Shown: positions 9,395-20,516 of the stretch, one piece after another | Numbering within the stretch: position 1 is the first letter of the stretch | How the letters are laid out: every line of letters begins with the position of its first letter | Source of the DNA: Albugo candida | Lineage: Eukaryota > Oomycota > Peronosporomycetes > Albuginales > Albuginaceae | DNA: 64,000 nt | Direction: 5' to 3' | NCBI GenBank assembly: GCA_905220665.1 | Contig: CAJNAR010000003.1 | Span: 186,001 to 250,000, forward strand | The notes under the pieces: model-generated | Database searches by the model: none | The model's input: the letters and a program-made list of their open reading frames with translations, nothing else | Told to the model about the DNA's origin: nothing | Made by a program: the position numbers and the translations under genes

Positions 9395-10620
9395 AGAAGC
9401 CCCTGAATGTCGATTTTGTAAGTCTAGAACGCAATCATAAAACGTTTGCTTGCCATGCAAACGCAAGGGATGTCTTCGGCTTCTCAAAATCAGCAAGTGG
9501 CTTTTATTCTTGCAATACTCGTGAACAATCTACAGTGTGACATTATCGCCTCCATAAATAATAAATGAGTGGCGTTCCGGCTCATAATAGCCAATTCTGA
9601 TAATTCAGGGACGCGGCAAAGTTTTATAACGGGCAATCACATCGATCCAAGATTGGGATTGAGTATTGACAGCTTCTTTGTGTCGACGCTAAAACAGTCT
9701 TCCTCCACTGAGCGCTCCTACAATCCTTTACGCGAATCCTTCCAACCGGGAATGCTTGAGGGGACCAGAAGCGACTTGGTTAGTTGGGGCAAAGTTGCAA
9801 CAGCCCGAATAAAAAAAGTGTTGACGTGGTCGGATCTTTTCCTTCATTCGTATCAAGTACTTAATCTTAGATCGTCAAGCGTTTAACCACGCGTTGTCCC
9901 AACTGTGGTATATTCAACGAAGCTGCCAACTCACGTACGCATTCATCTCGAAGCATCGTGAACAGCTTAATCGCTTGATAGAAGGACATGTGCACGATTT
10001 TCGTGCTGGAAATATCAATGAAAAAATTCGATCTCTCTTCACCAGTGATATCCAGACGAGACTTACGTGAGGGCGATTGCTTTTGCGATACCTCTCACTC
10101 CCTAGAAAAAATTGGAATCGGTTCACACCGCATAATATCCATTTTGAACGATGTATGAGATACAACGGTATCAATTGAACCGATTTCGTGTTTTTTTGGC
10201 TTCCTCGATGCAGCGCACGTCGATGGCGTCGTTACGTATTTGTCGGCAATGTTCGATCGGAGAAAAACTCGTCAAACACATCGAAACAAGTTGTCATTCT
10301 AAGTGCATTTAAGATTGACGTACTATCCTTATTCTAATATTAATCAGCTGGAAACGCTTGAAAATCCAGAGATTCTGATGACTTTTCATGAGCTTTGCGT
10401 TCGTAAAAGTGCTACAGTGATAAAACAACGCACAGGTAAATAAGACCAGACTTTCCATAGAAATTCATATCACCGCAAAAAGATGCCTTCGATCCCGTGA
10501 AAGATAACATCGAAAGAGGTAGAAGAACGGGACCGTTGATTCCAACCTGGACGACATCGATTGCGTGTTGGCATTTGTGGAAACAGAATCTAGAAGCTTG
10601 GAAAGAGCACGGCTAATATT
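9395..10620 (+). pseudogene. Degenerate coding relic, paralogous to about 35640-36700
   Basis: The plus-strand frame 9569-9886 and its unit 3 counterpart 35652-35900 share HIDPR(L/M)G(L/W)SI(D/Y)S and, beyond a stop in unit 3, SFQPGMLE and SDLV. This shows a common coding ancestor, not chance. Further downstream, homologous DNA continues (GATGGC(A/G)TC blocks near 10220 and 36445) but frames are broken in both copies. The product is not recognised. Confidence 0.4.
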
Positions 10621-10629
10621 TCCGATTTA

Positions 10630-11000
10630 TCAATTCGGTTGCTTCTTCGAGTAAGTCGACCGATATTCAGATGAGCACAGTACGAAACATCTCTTCGGTG
10701 TACACGACATCGTCAACGCTGCATTGTTTGATACTGTAGGCCCAACAAAGTTACCATAAAATCGATTGTGACGTATGTCCAATACAAAATCAGTCTCGCC
10801 ATTGAGAGCATCTTCGATCAGATTATTATCGTTGCCTTCTGCGTCGGAATATATAAGCGGACCGCTTCCCACTCCAAGCTCTGATCTCCGTCTATCTGTG
10901 CACGAAACACGAAGACTCATGTGCTAGGCGTTCATCTTCTCAACCCAAATATCATCAGAGATGGCCATGCAACGTAGACCAGCTGATTTAGAAGCTGCCT
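10630..11000 (-). pseudogene. Degenerate minus-strand coding relic, paralogous to about 36960-37300
   Basis: The 96-codon frame 10630-10920 and the equivalent in unit 3 share GSGP, NLIEDALNGETD, VLD(I/K)RHNRF and NFVGPTVSNN on the minus strand, separated in unit 3 by a frameshift. A preceding segment with AINAIAEAA is also shared. Conservation of protein rather than only DNA suggests this strand is coding. I do not recognise the family; copy 1 has a stop between the two segments near 10924. Confidence 0.4.
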
Positions 11001-11218
11001 CAGCAATCGCGTTGATGGCAGGAGCTTTTTCAGAATGTGGGATAAAGCGATGTGGGTATTGGAATCAGCATTAACTTTACTTGTATCCTTTCACCATTTC
11101 AGTTCCTCAAGCTTTAATATATCCTCCATCTATGTTCTTCCAATCAAACGATATGACTTCGATTATGAGTTTATCACATCAAAAAGTGGATAGGATCCTG
11201 ATTTAGCCGGATCAACTA

Positions 11219-11606
11219 GTGTATCGTCAGATACTTTTGAGGCCGGTACGGACTTTTTCCATACAAGTATCAAATTGTATCACCCGTGAGCCATGTATGA
11301 CATTGAAAACTTCGTCTGGAAATCCAGCCTTTTTTGCCAATCTTGCCAGGATCTATATATCCGCACTGAGGACTAATTTAAACGATGGCAAGCGAGAATT
11401 TCACAATCGTAGATCCTGAAATCTTTTCCAATGGCTTTCGAACAAACTTCTTGACTGATACGATTCCAATGATAAGAAACATCCAAAAATGGTATCATTG
11501 CTGGAGGTTGGACAGGGCAAATGTCGGCACTCTCAAAGTTGTCGGCACGACTCGGTATCCAGATCGGTTGCTTAGTTCTTACGTAGTTATCTCATCATCA
11601 AACTAG
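11219..11606 (-). pseudogene. Degenerate relic, paralogous to 37517-37735
   Basis: The minus strand at 37517-37735 reads SSNDTILNVAYHWNRIS followed by a Cys and YDCKI; the equivalent here is frameshifted. The pattern (Asp-Thr, then a small hydrophobic block, then Tyr, and later an Asp-Cys) recalls the part of A1 proteases following the second catalytic Asp, but this is a weak similarity. Plus-strand frames at 11219-11419 and 11385-11606 are not conserved. Confidence 0.3.
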
Positions 11607-11676
11607 CATCTCCAGAAGCGTTTTCCAAGACTTCTATCGTCCCCAAACAATTTGACATAAAAAACGATCTATAAAT

Positions 11677-11985
11677 TCAGCACACAATTATTCTTGGTAC
11701 ACACTTCCTTTGGCATCCAACAGTGTTTCCCCTGCTCTGTCGTGATAGATTTAGCAATTTATACCTTACAAAGGCGTATAAGGTGCTGTATTTTAAACAT
11801 GATCCGCTGTCTACATTGTATAACGAATTTTTACATCCGATAAACGCGTTTTGTGCAGCGCAAACTGCTTTTTCAATTCCGGTTTTAGTGGCTTCGAAGC
11901 ATGATAGCTCAATATGAGAACAACGGAAAACTCTGCTACTCAATGAAGTGAACGTAGGATTCTCCCGCAGAATCTGACAGTGCAT
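11677..11985 (-). pseudogene. Cys-rich relic, strongly conserved with 37912-38247
   Basis: The minus-strand frames in the two units share HIELSCFEAT, then CAAQNAFIGCKNSLYNVDSG and a following Tyr-rich stretch, with few differences at the DNA level over about 200 bases. This is closer than neighbouring segments. The arrangement Cys-x-many-Cys then Tyr and Ser before an aromatic block is reminiscent of the N-lobe of A1 proteases downstream of the first Asp-Thr-Gly, but the Asp-Thr-Gly itself is absent. A plus-strand frame at 11723-11917 overlaps. Function unknown. Confidence 0.35.
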
Positions 11986-12181
11986 GTTGTATCACCGTTG
12001 AGGACGAAAGCGTCCGAATCCGCAACAGGATATCATGAAACAAAACGATCGCGTGCAAACACTTGCAGTCATCCAGGTCATATATCAATTACCCGGTATA
12101 CCCTGACACGACCAATCATACAGCACATGCTGGGTCTGACCCCCTCACCAATTTATGCCAATTTGCATTCGATAAAGGAGT

Positions 12182-12421
12182 ATGCATTTTATCACTCTCT
12201 TTTTACTTATACTTGCTGCTGCGTTCGATCGAGTTGTGGGTCATTCGTACCAATCGCATCTGGGATACTCGGATGTCAATTTAAGAGAACGTAGTGGAGT
12301 AAAGTTTGCGCGTTCATTGATTTTTTTGCAGTATTCCGTTGGCATTGTGTCCGGTGAAACCATTTCACACGCAGCCTCTCGGTTTGATTACCTTAGCGAT
12401 TTTGTGATGATAGAATGTTAG
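12182..12421 (+). pseudogene. Small secreted-protein-like gene, copy 1
   Basis: The frame begins MHFITLFLLILAAAFDRVVG, a good signal-peptide pattern (short N-terminus, Leu/Ile/Ala-rich core, small residues before the likely cleavage). Copies at about 24220-24640 and 38422-38700 keep the same start region. The mature part after the signal is best preserved in the second copy (24305-24637), where SIDIVSNETISIKTASPFDY is followed by a basic tail. Frames differ among copies near 12290, so indels have occurred and none is certainly functional. Export from the cell is inferred; no effector motif such as RxLR was found. Confidence 0.4.
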
Positions 12422-12639
12422 AAAGTTGGCGTACTCTCACGCGGTGGACTTAGTATAAACGGTATGCGCTGTTTAGGCATACTCATTCATATGTACCAGC
12501 AGAGCTAAGGATCGAATTCAATAGGACTGGAGGCTTCGCGAGGATAATGTGTACGTCATAATTGAGGTCCACACTACTTGATATAATCTATTCCGCTGAC
12601 GGGAATTTGTAGAGCAATGCATAGCTCAATTAATGCTTA

Positions 12640-13130
12640 ATAACACGTCTTGTCCGAGCCCATGCACGTCTTACAAATAAATTTGCAACGTGATGCATCA
12701 TCAGGAAATCTGGTCCTGGTCAAGAACGGGAGCAATGCTCGACCCATTAAGCCGCTGAATGATCGCGAAGTATACTCTTTTGCCGAAAAGTTACAAGGAT
12801 AGCTTCATAGAGTCTTTGTGAAGAGCAATTGTCGACAATAAGTGACGTCATTGGATTTATGTAATGCATCACGACCTCAAGGAATTGTCCACTATCTCTC
12901 TCAATACCAGCTATGAAGGCTATCAGCGCATTCTATGAGACTTGGTCGGGAGGGAGATATTAGTCATCTTTTTCAATGGCTCTAGACACCTACAGGATAA
13001 GACCCGACGTTTGTCTTCAGAAGAGTTTGGATGCAATTGGACATATAGACAGTTTGCGCTTGACAATGTTTGAATACTATACTGAAGAATCCTTGTCATA
13101 ACAGTTTGTAACTCTAGAGAATAGGAGGTA
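12640..13130 (+). pseudogene. Coding relic, paralogous to 38863-39290
   Basis: DNA similarity to 38863-39290 is clear (blocks GGGAGCAA(T/C)GCTCGACCCATT and CCGCTGAATGATCG). The better copy at 38863-39045 is open and this one has a stop after the lysine-rich block, near 12800. The family is not recognised. Confidence 0.4.
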
Positions 13131-13399
13131 CATGCGCCATCATGAAATGATGTTCCTTAAAGCTTTTTGCGTACCCACTTCAAATGTGATGCTTATGCCC
13201 AATAAATTCTACTGCAAAGGCAGCAGAATAACTGCAAAACACCATTAAATTAGAGCCTTTTTCAATGATGTAGCACCAGCTCTTCCTTTAGATAGAGAGG
13301 GCCAAGGTGCTACTGATCGGTTCTTGTCGAGTGCTTTCATGAATGAAGGGTTCTTCGGAGATGTGCAGAAAAGGTTGATACATCGCTAGATTTAGCGGA

Positions 13400-13990
13400 C
13401 ATGATGTTTGAGATAGATAAAGAACCTGTAAGCTACTCTCAGAAAAAACTTTTACATCCTCAGAGATGCACGAAGAGAGTTACCTCCCGATACTATATCT
13501 TTCACGCCCTCTCAATCATGTGGAATACTTATTGCAAAATCAACGAGAAGATGCACTTCCTGGACGGGATTCTGAAATTCAAATGCGTCACTTTGTATCA
13601 GTTGCTACTTCGAATGCAGCGTTGCGTGACGGTGCCTACCAACAGCTGTGACATTACAAACAACCAGGCTTGACCATAGTATGTCAAGTCGATGGCGGAA
13701 ACATGGGGGAAAAGAAAAATCGAAACGTTGAAAGCGTTTGACTCATAACCTTGAGCTACGCTATTGCTGTATCAGGCGTTTGCTCGGAACATGGTGGTGA
13801 AAACCGGATCAGCTTAGCCTTCATCCAGTCATGTCGAATACTCCGATGACATAAAAAAAGTAAGAAAAAAGATAATTCAGCAAAATCATCCGGTGGAATA
13901 TCGACACCAAAGTCAGAAAATCATCTTATCACGATAAAGTTTATCGGAACGTAAGCGCATCAGTTGATATAACCAAAAAGAACTCGCGCT
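13400..13990 (+). pseudogene. Coding relic, paralogous to 39663-40261
   Basis: In the frame beginning at 13466 the protein reads EYLLQNQREDALPGRDSE and MRHFVSVATSN; unit 3 at 39740 reads AYLLQKQREDGLPGRN and MRHFVSIAPSN. Agreement of protein with mostly third-position changes indicates that this frame was the coding one. Both copies have stops downstream. Family not recognised. Confidence 0.42.
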
Positions 13991-14567
13991 CGTCACGTGA
14001 TCGTCCACGACTGGAAGAATGCGACAACTCAAAAAGCTCGTCCTCTAGCAATTCGCGGACTCCGATTACATCGACATCTTGGAGAGTAACAGCATCATTT
14101 TTTGCGTACTTCTGTCGTCGTAGCCACGATATCTCTTCTTCTCTTCGAATACGCTTCCAGCATGTATTGGTCCGATCGTGCGGCTGCAAGGGAGGCTTTG
14201 ATGCGCCTTATAACTAGATTAGTTCCGAGAATATTGCAAGCAGCTTCTCTAGGGGCTAAATGAAAGTGTTATTTTGGGTTATGTTACCGACCCTGCCAGG
14301 GGAAGTGATAGTCTCTGTCGTAGCAGTCGTGTTTAGTCAATTTCAACGAGCAGATTCGTTGGCAAATTCAATTGAAAAGTAAAATTTCTCAGAGAACAAT
14401 GCTGCTCCCAGAACCTAATGATAAATGTTGTTATCACAGCGATCCAGACGTGATCTTGTAAAGTACGGAAAAGTTCAGCGTAATATGGGCGGAAACAAAA
14501 TAGGTAAGGAATAAAATTGTTGATGCTCAAGATAACGTTTTTACGTATTTTCTATGTCGCTTTGAAA

Positions 14568-14830
14568 TCATCCGCAGAAAAATAAGCTCGTGTATCTACG
14601 TCTAATCCTACTGTAAACATATGATGAGCCCAAACATGCCACATCCATGCGAATCAACACTTGAGTAGACTTTCTACGTACCGTTGTCGATGCCGTATAC
14701 ATAAACCTAGCGGTCACAAAAAGTATAACTTCAAGAACTGGCTTGGTAGACACTTACCCTCTTACCGTCCTGGACCTTTTCACATTGACTGTCCGGCCTA
14801 TTAATCTTTCTATTTTTGCAGTAGAGTATT
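14568..14830 (-). pseudogene. Small basic gene with candidate intron, copy 1
   Basis: Minus-strand copy of the gene at 40873-41133. The region GGTAAGTGTCTACC to CCGCTAG is present in both, giving a candidate intron of about 50 bases with a consensus GTAAGT donor and TAG acceptor. The frame 14568-14753 begins inside that candidate intron. Exon 1 in this copy is altered by small changes before the donor. Product not recognised. Confidence 0.35.
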
Positions 14831-14984
14831 AGAGGATAGAGATGCAGATGTTCAAGCCTTATAGGCATTCATTCAGTCTCGTGCAGGAGTACTTTGCGGC
14901 TGAGTGGAGTTGGTGATTTCCAGCAATGTAAATATTTAATTGACGATGATGTTTGTTGGCAATAGTTTATTATCTTGATATACT

Positions 14985-17520
14985 AGCGACGTAATTGCTA
15001 TCCCAAGTAGGTATTGCTGAACATACAGATATCAGAGAAATAGTGATGGTAAGGGTGCCACCAATTCAAGTTGAGCTCTATTCACCAGGCGTGATACCAA
15101 TGATGATGCAAATTCCCACCATTAGTCTTACGTCCATTCGCAAAAATGCTATACTTCTTTTGATTTGCATGGCAATTTAAAATCCAAGCGTGCCTTGTAT
15201 TCGAGTATAACAAATAAGTCCGATTATTAGCATTTGATCGTAGAACAGAACACACGTTATCATCTGTTGCATGTTTACGACTTCTCTCAGTCTTATTTTC
15301 ATCCTCATCGCCAGTGCTACAACATTTTCTGTTCTTGTATCCCGGTTAAGTGATGACCTACTCAATTGCCCAGACTCGAATGCGTCTTGGTGGATCGAGG
15401 TAGAGTAAACTGCGTGGGACAATCTATAAGTGATCTTGGCCATCATGAAACATAATCTGTAATCTATGAGTTTTTAGTAACTTTCGATAATTTGTCTGCG
15501 GATCCTGTTCGTTCGCTATGGTTCTCATGGCTTAGAAGCAAACAGTTCAACTTCGTGAATCATACTAAGATTTCAAAGCTGGCCAATTATCACTTGAAAT
15601 CTTGGTAACAACTTGTCCTGAACAATCAGATTACACAAGAAAGAGACGCCCGTTTGTGAGGCGAGTTTTACGCTGTATCTCAACGGTCAATCTCAATGTA
15701 GCAATCACAACTTTTGGTGTGCTGCTAATAGCCAAAATCTACTTGCATATAAGAAAGCGTGTACTCCAGCCCCCATAGTGTGTACTATTATTACCGGAGT
15801 ACTTCCAAGCTGTAGCAAGCATCGTAGATCACAATGCCCTCATATAGGCATATATATGATTTACCTTCTAGCAACTGTGAGCTCTCAGTCATCGTATTCG
15901 TATTCATGGATCTCTAGTTGCCCTGAATTAGAAATTGAAAAGACCTGCCTTTTCACTTTTGCAAGACCATAAAGATTGACACAAGGATGTAATAACTCAT
16001 TCAACATGTAAACTTTTCTTTTACGTACGTAATGCATGCGCTGTCATAACGTATTCTTTTGTGTTGCGTAATAACCTGCTGAAAACTACATTTTGATGAG
16101 TAATTTTATTATATCCTCAAAACGTTTGCTGAGTGAGAAGCTGAAGAAATAGAAATGATCGCAACGCAGTTTTATGCTGATGATTATATCATTCCAAAAT
16201 TATACTTTCTCCTAGTTCAGCGTAGATACATCGGCTACTGGGGCAATTCTTCATTCCGTTCACGGTGAACAAAATACCAAGTAGTCTTATATGCACATCC
16301 GATTCAGCGGAATCAAATCTAGGGACGGCTGCGTTTATGAAAAGGACCAAGGTGCGCTCTCCTCGGAACAAGAGATTGCTAGAACTTGTGCGAGTGTTCC
16401 TATCTATTTTGAATGAAGTTGACGTTTTGGTAATGCAGGAAAAGAGCATGATGAAGGTGTATTTGAAGAGGGTATCCCTATTTGTGCTTCCTATGATGAG
16501 CTCGCTACTCAGCGGGTATTTTCAGGGTACACGTAGTATGTCGATGAGACTACCCGCTGCATCATTGAACGAAGTAAAATCGTTCCTGAATTAGAGTCAA
16601 TCAGGTGGGATAGCTTCACAAGTATGAACCGAGCTACTTCCTTACGTAGTATGCCTTTCGAAATGGGCTGATACAATTTCTTCTGATATATTCTTGTGCC
16701 AGTCGCAGACTATATACAATCCCGCCAGCCAGGGAGAGATATGCCAAACAGACCAGCAAAAGCTTTCCGAGTGCGCTTTATTGTACGGGCTATTCAATCG
16801 GTTTATTGCAACGAGATTGTTCCACGTGTACTCAATTCGCAAGAATTAATGAAAATAGAAGCTACTCGCGGTTGCATTCTGAGTCTGCAAGCGGTTTGCG
16901 GCTAAGTAGAGGGACCGTGTCGAGTTCAAACATCCGCTAATCCTGATACAGAAATCTACTGAATTCCCATTCATTTTCAGGCAAAAGTCAATACAGCATT
17001 CTGTTTTTCTCTTCAAGAAGAACCTGAAGCGTTCTGTAATTTGTGAACTAGACCTGTGTCTGCCATTATAATTATCTTTTGAATGCTTACGTGCATACCA
17101 ACCTAGAATTCAGTAATATCCTTTCAAACAGGCCAATATGGCTGTTAGAGCAGAGGATTGATTGCGGGTATGAGTTTTCATTCAGGAGATTAAGTTATAT
17201 TGATACGCTTGTCGTGAAGCCGAAATGTCCCCTCTATGCCCGAGTGATAAATTTGCGACCTGATTTACCGTAGGTCAAGTAAGCTTCAAATAGGAGTAAA
17301 TGTAAATCTATGCAGGTGTTGATTGATGTCACGGTAAAAGATAAAAGAGAGGGGTGAGAAATTTTTTAGAATTAAAAGTGAATCGCGAGTTGCTCGATTC
17401 ACTAGGTTCTTTTCCAACGCTCGCGCTAAGAAGTCCCTGCTGTTTACCGATGTGAAGACACATCAGCGAGACGTAAATGGGTGCTTTATTCCATCATAGG
17501 ACACTCGTATCGCAATCTGG
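14985..17520. repeat. Tandem unit 2, left part
   Basis: Same-orientation copy of about 900-3960, with several deletions of tens to a few hundred bases. Short frames (15778-15972, 16265-16594, 16696-16905) are not conserved between units. The copy includes an extra 30-base segment just before the downstream gene at about 17472-17500 relative to unit 1. The boundary with unit 1 lies near 14970-14990, where the type-c relic seen at 1-420 and 41.3-42.9 kb is missing. Confidence 0.65.
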
Positions 17521-17525
17521 GCTTG

Positions 17526-18785
17526 TCATTGTTGTGTTAATTTAGATACGCGGATTAAAGCTCTTGTGCGACGTCGGACTGACGGCTCATTCCCCACCGT
17601 CTTATCCGTTGACTTCTCGGAACGTTCTTTCACGGTTTCAGGAGGTTGAATGAAGAGATAGTTGATTTCTTCGCCCGTATTTTCCATTATGAGGGAGGAA
17701 GCTTTCAAAACTGCAGGACCCAGTACCCATGTTTTTTCCTCAAAGGACTTTTCCATAAGTAAAGTACACCCACCATTTTTTTCTTTGAGATAATGTTCGG
17801 CTTTGAGGACAATAAAATTAAAGGCTGAGAAAGTAATCTTCATATCCAGGAAGGATAATCCAGGTTGGATACTGTCGCAAGTTTGTTGAATTTGAATCCT
17901 TTTGCCATTAGGTCGAATTGAAAGCCGATAATTGGCCAAGAGCTCCGTTACCATGGCATCATAGTGTGAAATTGGGAGTTTAATTCCTTCGACGTCAAAA
18001 TCAATTCGAATTTTCTGGTCTAGCTGCGTTGAACCATGTAAATACACCTCAGCTGAAAGATGCCCTTCGAACAAACGAGCTACTTTATCTCGTGAAAATT
18101 CACGATGTCCACAAATCATCACATAACCTTTGGTCGCTCTCCACGTGAGATAATACAATCCTTCATTACCTGTCATATAAGTTTGTTTACTCATGCCCAA
18201 ACCCGTCTCAGTAGTGTAGAGCAGGTTACTTCGAATCCACTCTTTTAGATCCCTTCCTGGCAACTTCCAGCCGATCCTGTATAATTCACCATCGATCGTT
18301 CTGCTCATGGGTGTTGCCAATTTCCACAGTCTGCCTCTGTCCATCACATCTTCGTTATTTGAAAGCCCATTCGGTGCAGCTGACATTTGTAGAAGAGGTT
18401 CTAACAAATCCTTTCCGGATTCTTTCCGTATGCTTGGATTCGTCTGACTATTCGATCCAGTGGGTAAAATTAAAAACTTACTGCAATCCGATATAAATTG
18501 TGAGCAAGTTTGTACGAAATTTATTACCAAGTCTACTATGGTATTCGTGTAATCTAGGCTCAATGTGTAGTCTTCATTGTCTGTTATCATCAACTCATGA
18601 AAGGGCGTGGCCTTCGAGAAACTCAATTTTGGATGGATGTGCACGATGAGGCCTTTCAGAGAGGCCGCACATTGATGATACTCGAAGGATGATCCGAGCC
18701 CAAGAATAGCGTACGTTTTCATAGAAACAGCTCTCGTGCTTTGTCCTCCAAGTCGAATTTTGAAAAATGTAAGACTTCTTACCAT
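17526..18785 (-). CDS. Divergent pepsin-like (A1 family) aspartic protease homologue, copy 2
   Basis: A complete 419-codon frame colinear with the 420-codon gene at 3967-5229. It keeps TYAILGLGSSF near residue 25-35, IRIDFDVEGIKLP at the second catalytic-motif position (Asp-Phe-Asp in place of Asp-Thr-Gly), the C-lobe strand and Cys pair, and WVLGPAVLKAS. The last 60 or so residues differ from copy 1 at a single position, while the N-terminal third differs at many, suggesting either recent gene conversion of the 3' end or strong constraint there. The start used is the first ATG of the frame. An overlapping frame starting at 18870 covers the upstream hydrophobic segment (QLLAALDLDGP) in another phase, so a spliced or frameshifted longer N-terminus is possible. 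Its plus-strand partner is not present in this unit. Probable inactive protease homologue. Confidence 0.62.
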   Translation of the reverse strand: MVRSLTFFKIRLGGQSTRAVSMKTYAILGLGSSFEYHQCAASLKGLIVHIHPKLSFSKATPFHELMITDNEDYTLSLDYTNTIVDLVINFVQTCSQFISDCSKFLILPTGSNSQTNPSIRKESGKDLLEPLLQMSAAPNGLSNNEDVMDRGRLWKLATPMSRTIDGELYRIGWKLPGRDLKEWIRSNLLYTTETGLGMSKQTYMTGNEGLYYLTWRATKGYVMICGHREFSRDKVARLFEGHLSAEVYLHGSTQLDQKIRIDFDVEGIKLPISHYDAMVTELLANYRLSIRPNGKRIQIQQTCDSIQPGLSFLDMKITFSAFNFIVLKAEHYLKEKNGGCTLLMEKSFEEKTWVLGPAVLKASSLIMENTGEEINYLFIQPPETVKERSEKSTDKTVGNEPSVRRRTRALIRVSKLTQQ

Positions 18786-18789
18786 TCAT

Positions 18790-19300
18790 TGGGCCATCGA
18801 GGTCAAGTGCAGCCAGCAGTTGAGAACCATTGATTTTCCCCTTCGACAACTTTGATGATATAGAATTCATCCTTTGGAAATATAGAAGCGCACTTAGCGT
18901 GTTAAAGTGATAAAAAAAGTTGCACTAGATTTGTCGGGAAGTTCAGATTTAGATTCATCGCAATTTATCAATAATTGTAGCGTTGCTTGTTCTGAGCTAA
19001 CAACGTCAGTACTATATGTAGTTTTTCCGGCCTTAGGAATGCTTTGCATTGTTAAGCTGAAAATTTACTTTCTTTGTCTTACACCTTGAATCCTTCTGAG
19101 CATACCATATATACACGATAGCGCACCTACGAATACAATTACGTTGTAAAAGTAAGTCCCATAGAAGAAAGGTTCCGGGATGGGTAAACACCATGATGGT
19201 ATGAATTACATCAAGGAAGTAAAGACCGTTCTCATCAAACAACACCTATATTTTTCTATTCTGGTCAGTGTCAGCATCAATTAAACTTGTTTCAAGCGAC
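18790..19300. promoter_or_regulatory. Upstream region of copy 2, homologous to 5230-5760
   Basis: The block includes GCGCACTTAGCGTGTTAAAG and the GTAGCGTTGC segment seen in the inverted-repeat arms of unit 1, then matches 5480-5760 (GAATGCTTTGC, GCGCACCTACGAATACAATTACGTTGT). Only one arm is present; the second arm and the plus-strand paralogue are missing in unit 2. Confidence 0.5.
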
Positions 19301-20255
19301 TGCTAAGAGTTCATTTTAAGCAGAGATAGAAGCACTATCCTTTTTCTTCACTCCGCTCAGCGAGGTACATTTGGAATTTTGACACCTTGGACATATTCTC
19401 TTACAGCGTGCAAATATATATAAAGTGATGATAAATGACTTGTTCCACCGTTAAGCCTCCTACATTATTTTCGCAACTCTGGGTGTCTAGCAAATAAAAT
19501 AATTGTCATTAGCTTTCATTAAATTTTGTTCGAGCACTACCTGCTCAGTGAAAGGTGTCTATATTACTATAATAAAACTAAGTGATTTCTCTTGTTGCCT
19601 GGGCTATCTTGAATAACGTATGGGAACCGTTAAAAACCCCTCAGTGCTTTTGGTAAAATCCTCTCAGTTTGATATGACTGGCTAACTTCATGCTTGCATA
19701 GTGCTACGCACGCCTAGGTAAGGGACAATATGATAGCACTGCCCGCTACTTTTCAAAGTCACCTATTTTGCGCTTAGTTTGCAATCATCCAGCTCAGTTC
19801 GATTTGCGTTTGTTTATTTATGATCATTTTTGTTAGACTATTTCACAGTTCACGATTTGTTCATAACACAAAAATATTCTATTCTGTAAACTGATTCCAA
19901 ATATTTCACTGTTCATAGGTCATTCACGGCACAAGAACCTTCTATTATATGAACTTGGTCCTTTGGGCCCTGTTGTTGCATTTCCACATCTTCGTGCGTT
20001 GTGTACTATCCTCCTACAACGGCCACATCTTCTTTTCATGGGTGCATCCAAGGCTGCTTGCTACAACGTGCTTAAATGCCGACAAGGTTCTTGGTGTCGA
20101 TGATACAGATGATTGTTTCCGTCGGTCGATCCATATGGCCTCCCACGAATTCGCACAGATTCTAATTCAAGGACAGAACTTGCAGCAGCCGGATCGCCGA
20201 TTATGATGTCCAGCAAACGGCGTTTCTTGTGCGAAGAAGACTCGGTTGCATATGT
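19301..20255. other. Unit-2 spacer; no recognised gene
   Basis: The first 300 bases resemble 28480-28750 in unit 3 (TTGACACCT(T/C)GG, GTCATTAGCTTTCAT). The part from about 19650 to the LTR has no clear partner. A minus-strand frame at 20061-20306 contains GRPYGSTDG, a weak hint of a transposase AT-hook, but it overlaps the LTR start and is not called. Confidence 0.35.
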
Positions 20256-20497
20256 TGGAAGATCATGTGCATCGGGTGCACAGTAAGCGCCGCCGCGAAG
20301 AGACAATGACTTTTACGACCGTGAAGAATTGCAAGAAGGAACCAGATCGACTGTGAGGAGTCGCGGGAGCAAAACTGACTTGCTGCGAAGAATCGCAGCG
20401 TGCACAATCACAAACTCCTTCCAGCTACATTGAATACAATTATTCCCCATTCTACTCTGTTGTTAACACTCGTGAAGACCTTACTGTTTGCCAACAT
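20256..20497 (+). repeat. 5' LTR of copia-like element
   Basis: Starts TGGAAGATCATG and ends TTTGCCAACA; matches 23619-23856 through most of its length, including GTGAAGAATTGCAAGAAGG and ACAATTATTCCCCA. TG...CA ends fit an LTR. The differences between the two LTRs are many, so the insertion is old. Confidence 0.8.
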
Positions 20498-20516
20498 GTT
20501 ATGAGCCCAAGTTCGA
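20498..20516 (+). other. Primer-binding site, half-tRNA type
   Basis: TGTTATGAGCCCAAG follows the 5' LTR directly. Its complement, CTTGGGCTCATAACA, matches the anticodon-loop region of eukaryotic initiator Met-tRNA (GGGCTCATAACC), as in Drosophila copia where a cleaved half-tRNA primes reverse transcription. The second copia element here has GGTTATGAGCCCAAG at the same place. Confidence 0.65.

Noticed and set aside
18776..18790. GTAAGAAG at the start of the 419-codon gene as a splice donor
   Set aside because: The matching position in the 420-codon paralogue has no GT donor and no consistent acceptor was found, so the unspliced frame is preferred.
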